From: Streptomyces kronopolitis
GTDB taxonomy: Bacteria > Actinomycetota > Actinomycetes > Streptomycetales > Streptomycetaceae
Direction: 5' to 3'
Length of the DNA stretch: 64,000 nucleotides
NCBI RefSeq assembly: GCF_014646275.1
Contig: NZ_BMND01000006.1
Location: 186,001-250,000, forward strand
Numbering within the stretch: position 1 is the first letter of the stretch; each line of letters opens with the position of its first letter. Made by a program: the position numbers and the translations under genes. Below the pieces are notes generated by a model. The model searched no databases. It saw only the letters and a program-made list of their open reading frames with translations, and was not told where the DNA came from. Of the stretch, positions 58,147 through 64,000 are shown one piece after another.

Positions 58147-59946
58147 TCACTTCTTGAGGAACAGCGTGTTCGGGTCGATGTAGCTGACGTCCAGGTTGTA
58201 GCGGGCGCCGCCGATGTTCGAGCCGTACAGCTGGAGCATCTTGGTGTAGAAGACCGGCGCGGCCGGGTTGACCTTCTCCACGATGTACTGGTGCAGCTTC
58301 TGCCACTCGGCGGTGGCCTTCGCGACGTCCGTGATCTTGGAGATGCGGGCGATCTCGGCGTTCACGTGCTTGTCGTTGACGTGCGAGTAGTTCGACGAGC
58401 CGTCCTGGATGGTGGTGCCGTCGTAGGACGGCGGGATGACGGTCGAGGCGTCCGGCCAGTCCTGGCCCCAGCCGGTCATGTAGATGTCGAAGCCGTTCTT
58501 GACCTTGCCCATCTGCTCGTACCAGGAGGCGGCGTCGACCTCCTTCTTCTGCACGTTGAAGCCGGCCTTGGTCAGCGCGTCCTCGATGACGACGGCTTCC
58601 TTCTGGCGCACCTCGGTGTTGGAGTAGGCGTAGACCAGCTTCATGCCGGTCTTGCCGGCCTCCTTGAGGAGCTTCTTGGCCTTCTCGGGCTCACCGTTGG
58701 GGTGCGAGATCTTGCCGTAGGGGTCGTAGCCCTTCTTGTAGCCCGCGACGGTCGGGGCGAGCAGACCGCCCGCGATCTCGCCGCCGTAGCTGCCGCCGTT
58801 GACCCGGACGATCTGCTGGTTCGGCAGGGCGTAGGTGATCGCGTCGCGGATCTTCTTGTCCTTGATGCGGTCCATGTTGAAGTTCATCTGCCACACGTAG
58901 GGCTGGTAGCCCTGGACCAGGCGCTTGCTGGCGTCGGCGTTGTCCAGCACGTTCTTGGTCAGTGTGGGGTCGACCGCGTTGGTGAAGCTGATCGCGTTCT
59001 TGGCCTCACCCTGGTCGGCCATCAGGCGCTTGGTGGAGTCCGAGGCCTGGTGGTTGAAGGTGATGTTGTACCCGTCCGGGTACTGGTGGCGCATGGCGTC
59101 CGTCTTCGGGTCCCAGTTCTTGTTCCGGACCAGCTGCATGGCCTTGCCGGACTTGAACGAGGCGATCTTGTACGGACCGGAGGACACCGGGGCGACGTCG
59201 TAGGCGTCCTTGGTGTCCTTCGCGCTGTCCGGGACGGCGCTGTAGCCGGGCATCGTCAGCGCGTAGGGCAGCTGCGAGTTCGGCTGCTTGAAGTGGAAGA
59301 TGACGGTCTTCGCGTCCGGGGTGTCCAGCACGGTCTTGGGCAGGTGGTCGCCCTTGTACGGACCGTCCGGCAGGGCCTTGCGGTAGGTGGTGCCGCCGCC
59401 CGACAGCCACTGCTGCACGTAGGTCGGACCGTCGGTGATGAACTTCGCGTACAGCCGCTCGATGCTGTGGCGGATGTCCTTCGAGGTGATCGGCGTGCCG
59501 TCCTCGAACTTGATGCCGTCCTTGAGCGTGTACTTCCAGGTCTTGCCGCCGTCGGACATCTGGCCGGCGTCGGTGGCGAGGTCGCCCACGACCTTGGCGT
59601 TGCCCTTGTCGTCCTGCTTGAAGCTGGTCAGGCCGCGGAAGATCAGCTGCGACAGCGCCTTCATGTCGCTGACGTACATCTGGCCCGGGTCCAGGTGGTT
59701 GTAGCTGTCACGCTGGTAGACCCGGATGGTGCCGCCGGAGTGGGCGTCCTTGACGGCGACGGCCGGGCCGACGGAGTCGGCGGCGGTGCCCATCGGGATC
59801 GCCTTGGCCTGGGCCGCGGCGTCCTTGTCGGTCTGCGACTTGTCCTGCCCGGAGCCGCTGCCGCCGCTGCACCCGGTGAGCGCGAGCGAGCCGGCCGCGA
59901 GGGCCACTATCGCCGCGCGTGCTCTGCGCGTAGAAAATGCGTTCAT
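58147..59946 (-). CDS. bldKB: Oligopeptide-binding lipoprotein, BldKB-like
   Basis: 599 residues, near the size of BldKB (~600). Lipoprotein signal (RAAIVALAAGSLALTGC) with L-T-G-C. The SBP_bac_5 fold: GGTIRVYQRDSYNHLDPGQM Y, LIFRGLTSFKQDDKGNAKVV, KFEDGTPITSKDIRHSIERL, SSGPYKIASFKSGKAMQLVR NKNWDP. The binding protein delivers an extracellular oligopeptide to the BldKA/KC pore and is needed for aerial mycelium formation in S. coelicolor. Located between two permease genes as in the bldK operon. Confidence 0.9.
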   Translation of the reverse strand: MNAFSTRRARAAIVALAAGSLALTGCSGGSGSGQDKSQTDKDAAAQAKAIPMGTAADSVGPAVAVKDAHSGGTIRVYQRDSYNHLDPGQMYVSDMKALSQLIFRGLTSFKQDDKGNAKVVGDLATDAGQMSDGGKTWKYTLKDGIKFEDGTPITSKDIRHSIERLYAKFITDGPTYVQQWLSGGGTTYRKALPDGPYKGDHLPKTVLDTPDAKTVIFHFKQPNSQLPYALTMPGYSAVPDSAKDTKDAYDVAPVSSGPYKIASFKSGKAMQLVRNKNWDPKTDAMRHQYPDGYNITFNHQASDSTKRLMADQGEAKNAISFTNAVDPTLTKNVLDNADASKRLVQGYQPYVWQMNFNMDRIKDKKIRDAITYALPNQQIVRVNGGSYGGEIAGGLLAPTVAGYKKGYDPYGKISHPNGEPEKAKKLLKEAGKTGMKLVYAYSNTEVRQKEAVVIEDALTKAGFNVQKKEVDAASWYEQMGKVKNGFDIYMTGWGQDWPDASTVIPPSYDGTTIQDGSSNYSHVNDKHVNAEIARISKITDVAKATAEWQKLHQYIVEKVNPAAPVFYTKMLQLYGSNIGGARYNLDVSYIDPNTLFLKK

Positions 59947-60050
59947 GGGATTCCAAGCACCTGCCTGTCAGTTGTTGACGAGATGTGCTGTCTGACGCAT
60001 CCCGGGCAGGCCCGGCAGGGGTGACAGCAAGCCCCCCTTCAAGTGGACGA

Positions 60051-61085
60051 TCAGCGCCCGGACTTGGGATCGAAGGCGTCGCGTACCGAGTCTCCGAGGA
60101 GGTTGAAGCACAGCACGAAGATCAGCATTGCTACGGCGGGGAAGAGCAAGAAGGTGGGGTCGTTCTCGTAGTAGTGCGCGCCCGCCTGGAAGAGCCGGCC
60201 CCAGTCGGGGGTCGGTTCCACGATGCCGACGCCCAGGAAGGACAGTCCCGCCTCGGAGGTCACGAACAGGGGCAGCATGTAGGTGCTCTGCACCAGGACC
60301 GGGGTGACGACGTTCGGCAGCAGCTCCTTGCGGATGATCCGCCAGGGTGAGGCACCGGTGATCTTCGCCGCCTCGACGAACTCCCGCTCGCGCAGGGAGA
60401 GCACCTGACCGCGCAGCAGTCGCGCCAGACCCATCCAGCCCAGGAACCACTGGACGATGATCAGGGCACAGACCCGCACATAGGTGGGCGTCTCGTCGCT
60501 GGGCGGCACGAAGAGCGCCACCACGACCGGCATGAACGCCACGAAGGTCAGCTGGCTGGGGAACGCCAGCAGGAAGTCGATCACCCGGCTGAGGAAGTAG
60601 TCGGTGCGGCCGCCGACGTAGCCGGCCGTGACACCGATCAGGATGCCGGTGATCACGGTCAGCAGGGTCACCGCGACGGAGATCCCCAGCGACATCCGCA
60701 TGCCGTAGACCAGCTGCATGAACACATCGCGGCCCAGGGACGGTTCGACACCGAACCAGTGCGAGGGGGAGATGCCCCCGTTGGCGCCGGAGGGGTAGCC
60801 GAACTCGTCGAGGAGGTTGGGGTCGTTGTTCCCGTAGAGCGTGTACGGGTCCTTGCCGTACACCGCGCTGATCACCGGAGCCAGGGCCGCGATGAGGAAG
60901 AAGGCCACCACGACGACCGCGCAGATGACGCCTGTGCGGTCGCGCTTGAAGCGCATCCACATCAATTGGCCGGGGGAACGGCCGACGAGCTCACCGCCCT
61001 TGCCCTTCTTTGCCTTCTTCAGACCTTCGGGCCCAAGTCCTGGGGTATCGGACTCTGCAGCCGCGGTCTGGGATGGACTAGTCAT
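60051..61085 (-). CDS. bldKA: Oligopeptide ABC transporter permease, BldKA-like (DppC type)
   Basis: 344 residues. A basic lead of ~45 precedes the first helix (GVICAVVVVAFFLIAALAPV). DppC pattern: SHWFGVEPSLGRDVFMQLVY GMRMSLGISVAVTLL. EAA loop: REREFVEAAKITGASPWRII RKELLPNVV. First gene of the operon, with a 485-base divergent upstream region. The gap to bldKB is about 105 bases. Confidence 0.9.
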   Translation of the reverse strand: MTSPSQTAAAESDTPGLGPEGLKKAKKGKGGELVGRSPGQLMWMRFKRDRTGVICAVVVVAFFLIAALAPVISAVYGKDPYTLYGNNDPNLLDEFGYPSGANGGISPSHWFGVEPSLGRDVFMQLVYGMRMSLGISVAVTLLTVITGILIGVTAGYVGGRTDYFLSRVIDFLLAFPSQLTFVAFMPVVVALFVPPSDETPTYVRVCALIIVQWFLGWMGLARLLRGQVLSLREREFVEAAKITGASPWRIIRKELLPNVVTPVLVQSTYMLPLFVTSEAGLSFLGVGIVEPTPDWGRLFQAGAHYYENDPTFLLFPAVAMLIFVLCFNLLGDSVRDAFDPKSGR

Positions 61086-61571
61086 CGCGAAGTGCCCCCG
61101 CGCCGAGTTCTCTTGGAACGTGAAGCGGCACCGATTCGCACCGCTGGATGAGCGGACTTTCGCAAGTTATTTACGGCGGAGTCAAGGGGATCGGGTGTGC
61201 TCATGCGCAGGTCGTCTGCTTCTTGAGCGAAGATTGCGCATATCGACGCCCGGGCGTGCTTGACAGGTGGGCGCCATGTGCGGCATGAGCGGACATATCG
61301 GATCAAACCGCTTTAACATGCTGGCAACTTCCCTGTCGCAACTCCGATATACGGACGCGCCATGATGAACAACGTACGGCCGTGCGGGTGCCGTAGACCG
61401 GCCGGGACGCCAGGTGGCGCCCCGGCCGGTCGCCGTTTGTGCGGGTTTTGTCCGTTGCGCCATTCGGGTCAGTTGTCCCCGCGCCGGGACTGCAGTAGAC
61501 CTGCGGTGGACACCCCCGCCGCGGGGGCGTCGTGACGATGCGAGAACAACGACGTGGACAGGGGGCAGGCC
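61086..61571. other. Divergent region upstream of bldKA
   Basis: 486 bases. It contains a strong hairpin at 61397-61430 (10-bp perfect outer stem, 4-bp inner stem) and a possible 57-codon plus-strand frame at 61362-61535 with CGC and CGFC cysteine pairs. AT-rich stretches near 61160-61180 and 61310-61350 are candidate bldK promoter regions, but boxes are not convincing. Confidence 0.4.
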
Positions 61572-62696
61572 GTGTCCACAGTGCGGGACGGCGTTCTCAC
61601 CCGTGGTGCACGCGGCGCCGGCGCCCTGGTCTGCCTGCTGCTCGCGCTGCTCGCCGCGGGATGGATCATCCGGGACCTGGCCGTCGCCGAGCACCCCGCG
61701 GATGTGGGATGGGCCTGGCTGGGCGAGACCCGCAGGCCAAGGGAGTTCACCGCCTGGGCCACCTCGGCGCTCGACCCGCTGCTGCTGCTCGGCGCGCTCG
61801 CCGCCGCGGTGGCCCAGGTGCGCCGGGCCGTCCCCTCGTCCGTGGCCGCGGGGGCGCTGCTCTCCCTGGCGGCCGCCGTCGCGCTGCTGCGGATCCCACT
61901 GGTGTGGGTGCTGGGCGCGGACTGGCTCCAAGGGCTGGACAGCCGGCTCACCCTGTGGGCACGGCTGACCGTCTGGGCCCAACTCGCCCTGGCCGCCGTG
62001 CTGATCATGATCGTGGCGGCCGGACGGCGGCGGACGGGTTGCCGGGCCGGGCGGCACACGGCGGACGGCGCGCACGGAATGGTCGGGGCGGCGGGCGTGT
62101 ACGGCGTGGTCCGTGCGGTGCCCACCGGCATCGACCCCGGGCGGCCCGGCAGCCCGTACCGGGGGCCGGCCGCCACCGCCGGCGTCCTGCTGGGTGCCGC
62201 CGGCCTCCTCCTCGCCGGCTGGGAGGTCCACTGGTGCCGGCAGCTCGGCTGGTCCCTCTACCGCAAGGGACTGCTGGGGGACGCCTCCGTCTTCCGCGCC
62301 CTGCTCCAGCCCCCGGTGCACTGGCAGGGGGCGGCGTTCGCCGTGCTGGCCCTGGGGGCCGCGGGCGCCGTGCTGCGGCGCGCCCCCTGGAGCCGGCCCG
62401 CCGCGCTGACGGCCGCGGCGCTGCTGCTGGCCTACGGCGCCGTGGCGCTCGCCCATGCCGTCCGCACCGGGGAGTTCGGCCGCCTGGCCGCGCTGTCCGC
62501 CCACGCCCGGCTGGGGGTGGGCACCGCCGCGTTCGTGTCGGCCGCGGCGTTCACCGCGCTGTGCGCCGCGGCCCGGTCCGGTCTGCCGGACACCGCCCGG
62601 GACGCCGAGGCCGTACGGGCCTACGGCTCCGCCCCGGGCGAGCTGCGGCCGCCGCACGCCCCGCCCCCGCCGTCGACGCTGCCGCCCGGCTGGTGA
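61572..62696 (+). CDS. Multi-pass membrane protein of unknown function
   Basis: 374 residues from GTG 61572 with AGGGGG upstream (GTG 61554 also possible). About eight membrane helices: GALVCLLLALLAAGWIIRDL, LDPLLLLGALAAAVAQV, GALLSLAAAVALLRIPLVWV, LAALAAVLIMIVAA region, TAGVLLGAAGLLLAGWEV, GAAFAVLALGAAGAVL, ALTAAALLLAYGAVALAHAV, FVSAAAFTALCAAA. No transporter or enzyme motif. The Pro-rich tail (PPHAPPPPSTLPPGW) is cytoplasmic. Divergent from bldKA and convergent with the peptidase gene. Confidence 0.75.
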   Translation: MSTVRDGVLTRGARGAGALVCLLLALLAAGWIIRDLAVAEHPADVGWAWLGETRRPREFTAWATSALDPLLLLGALAAAVAQVRRAVPSSVAAGALLSLAAAVALLRIPLVWVLGADWLQGLDSRLTLWARLTVWAQLALAAVLIMIVAAGRRRTGCRAGRHTADGAHGMVGAAGVYGVVRAVPTGIDPGRPGSPYRGPAATAGVLLGAAGLLLAGWEVHWCRQLGWSLYRKGLLGDASVFRALLQPPVHWQGAAFAVLALGAAGAVLRRAPWSRPAALTAAALLLAYGAVALAHAVRTGEFGRLAALSAHARLGVGTAAFVSAAAFTALCAAARSGLPDTARDAEAVRAYGSAPGELRPPHAPPPPSTLPPGW

Positions 62697-62704
62697 CACC
62701 GCCG

Positions 62705-62734
62705 CCCGGCCCCCGCCGCACGGCGGGAGCCGGG
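62705..62734. terminator. Hairpin between the membrane-protein and peptidase genes
   Basis: Two 6-bp stems separated by one mismatch (62705-62717 with 62722-62734) and GCAC loop, in the 45-base convergent gap. Confidence 0.65.
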
Positions 62735-62741
62735 AGCGGGC

Positions 62742-64000
62742 TCAGCCGGACATCCCCAACGACCGCTTGAGGAAGTCGACTTGGAGCAGCAGCAGGTTTT
62801 CGGCCACCTGCTCCTGCGAGGCCATGTGCGTCACCCCGGTCAGCGGCAGCATCTCGTGCGGCCGGCCCGCGGCCAGCAGCGCCGCGGACAGCCGCAGCGC
62901 GTGGGCCACGACCACGTTGTCGTCCGCCAGGCCGTGCACGATCAGCACCGGGCGGTGCGGCTCCACGGCGCCCGACAGCCCCTCGTCCGTGACCAGCGAA
63001 TTCGCCGCGTAGACCGCCGGTTCCTCGTCCGGGTGGCCCAGATACCGCTCCTGGTAGTGGGTGTCGTACAGCCGCAGGTCGGTCACCGGCGCGCCCACCA
63101 CCGCCGCGTGGAAGACATCGGGCCGGCGCAGCGCCGCCAGCCCCGCGAGATAGCCGCCGAAGGACCAGCCGCGGATCGCCACCCGCGCCAGATCGAGGGG
63201 AAAGGATTCGGCCAGCGCGTGCAGGGCGTGGACCTGGTCGGCCAGGGCGACGTCCGCGACATCGCGGAACATCGCCTTCTCCCACGCGGGGGAGCGGCCC
63301 GGGGTGCCCCGGCCGTCCGCGACGATCACCGCGAACCCCTGGTCGGCGAACCACTGCGAGGTCAGATACGCGTGGTGCGCGGCGACCACCCGCTGGCCGT
63401 GCGGACCGCCGTAGGGGTCCATCAGCACCGGAAGCGGTCCCTGCTCCTCCGTATAGCCGGTGGGCAGCAGCACCGCGCACGGGATCTCCCGCTCCCCGGC
63501 CCGGACCAGCCGGGGCCGGGCGGTCAGCACCGGCTCCTCGGCGCAGGAGCCGATCGCGGCGAGGCTCTTCTCCCCGCCGTCCGGATCCAGCCGCACCACC
63601 TCCACCCGGGTGCCGGGCCACTCCAGCGACGTCTGGGACAGCACGGTCAGCGCCCCGCCGCGCACCGCGGAGGACACCGTCGGATGCGGCCGCGCGCCCA
63701 CCCGCTCCCAGCCGCCCTGGTCGCCGCTGCCGCGGAACCAGGCGCGGTAGACCCCGATGTCGTGCATGTCGGCGCCGCTCGCGGAGAACAGGACGTCGTC
63801 CTCGCCGATGTCCAGGACGGCCCGGACGTGCAGCGGCGCCCCGGTCAGCGGGCGGGCGCCGACGAACAGCTTGCGCGCGCCGCCCTCGTCGGCGATCCGC
63901 ACCAGCCGGCCGTCCGGGGTCCAGGCCGGCACCCCGGGGAACGGCTCGACCCAGGCCTCGTCCTCGTCGTCGTGCACCGTCCGGGTCCCGCCGGTCGTGG
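62742..64000 (-). CDS. S9 family (prolyl oligopeptidase/DPP IV-like) serine peptidase, N-terminus outside window
   Basis: The frame is open to the right edge, so the N-terminal beta-propeller is incomplete (last ~210 of its residues are seen, such as WVEPFPGVPAWTPDGRLVRI). The alpha/beta-hydrolase domain is complete: nucleophile in GWSFGGYLAGLAAL, Asp in GLADDNVVVAHA and His in GVTHMASQ. LPVLMDPYGGPHGQRVV is the family oxyanion region. It cleaves oligopeptides, often after proline. Position beside two oligopeptide importers is suggestive but not proof of a joint role. No signal could be checked. Confidence 0.9.
   Translation of the reverse strand, partial: TTGGTRTVHDDEDEAWVEPFPGVPAWTPDGRLVRIADEGGARKLFVGARPLTGAPLHVRAVLDIGEDDVLFSASGADMHDIGVYRAWFRGSGDQGGWERVGARPHPTVSSAVRGGALTVLSQTSLEWPGTRVEVVRLDPDGGEKSLAAIGSCAEEPVLTARPRLVRAGEREIPCAVLLPTGYTEEQGPLPVLMDPYGGPHGQRVVAAHHAYLTSQWFADQGFAVIVADGRGTPGRSPAWEKAMFRDVADVALADQVHALHALAESFPLDLARVAIRGWSFGGYLAGLAALRRPDVFHAAVVGAPVTDLRLYDTHYQERYLGHPDEEPAVYAANSLVTDEGLSGAVEPHRPVLIVHGLADDNVVVAHALRLSAALLAAGRPHEMLPLTGVTHMASQEQVAENLLLLQVDFLKRSLGMSG

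Overview
The window reads as part of a Streptomyces chromosome. GC is very high, genes end in G/C codons and often start with GTG, and the gene set and order are those of the S. coelicolor SCO504x-SCO512x core: two fumarases, a WhiB-like gene beside glpX, xseA/xseB, ispH, ppgK, ychF, a succinate dehydrogenase operon, typA and the bldK oligopeptide permease. Species cannot be fixed from the sequence alone.

Region 1 (1-20,091) is core chromosome: a truncated GAF-type regulatory protein, a methyltransferase, a DUF402 protein, fumC, an inserted Scr1-type regulator/DUF6879 operon, a class I fumarase, a DUF1707 protein, a WhiB-like regulator, glpX, a DUF4245 protein, a nitroreductase-family enzyme, xseA/xseB with an amino-acid permease, ispH, ppgK, a DUF6542 membrane protein whose 3' end overlaps ppgK tail to tail, and ychF.

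Region 2 (20,074-29,099) is an integrated element at the 3' end of ychF. A 17-bp direct repeat, identical to the last ychF codons, marks both ends. Families of GTGCTGGAT repeats, probable integrase arm sites, lie just inside each end. Cargo is a secreted or membrane-anchored protein, a complete two-gene type III restriction-modification system of lower GC, and a coupled minus-strand cassette: remnant of a seryl-tRNA synthetase, a GT4-type glycosyltransferase and an alanyl-tRNA-synthetase-like protein. The tyrosine integrase is broken. Its N-terminal half is gone and its remaining part abuts the broken SerRS gene at about 28,176, so one deletion or rearrangement seems to have truncated both genes and probably froze the element.

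Region 3 (29,146-43,358) holds a Uma2-family protein, a lipoprotein-type beta carbonic anhydrase, a PIG-L deacetylase, a GntR/UTRA regulator, an APC permease, a small SPOR-like protein, a NUDIX hydrolase, an anti-sigma-type ATPase, a large PAS-GAF-PP2C-HATPase phosphatase, and a succinate dehydrogenase/fumarate reductase operon (membrane anchor, flavoprotein, iron-sulfur) behind a small conserved-looking coiled-coil protein.

Region 4 (43,767-64,000) holds a lone peptide-binding lipoprotein with a long disordered insert, typA, a monooxygenase-like small protein, and two convergent five-gene oligopeptide ABC transporters. The plus-strand one is SBP-permease-permease-ATPase-ATPase. The minus-strand one has the order permease-SBP-permease-ATPase-ATPase of bldKA-E, needed for aerial growth signalling in S. 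coelicolor, with a strong hairpin after bldKB. A multi-pass membrane protein and a truncated S9-family peptidase finish the window. No rRNA, tRNA or CRISPR array was found.
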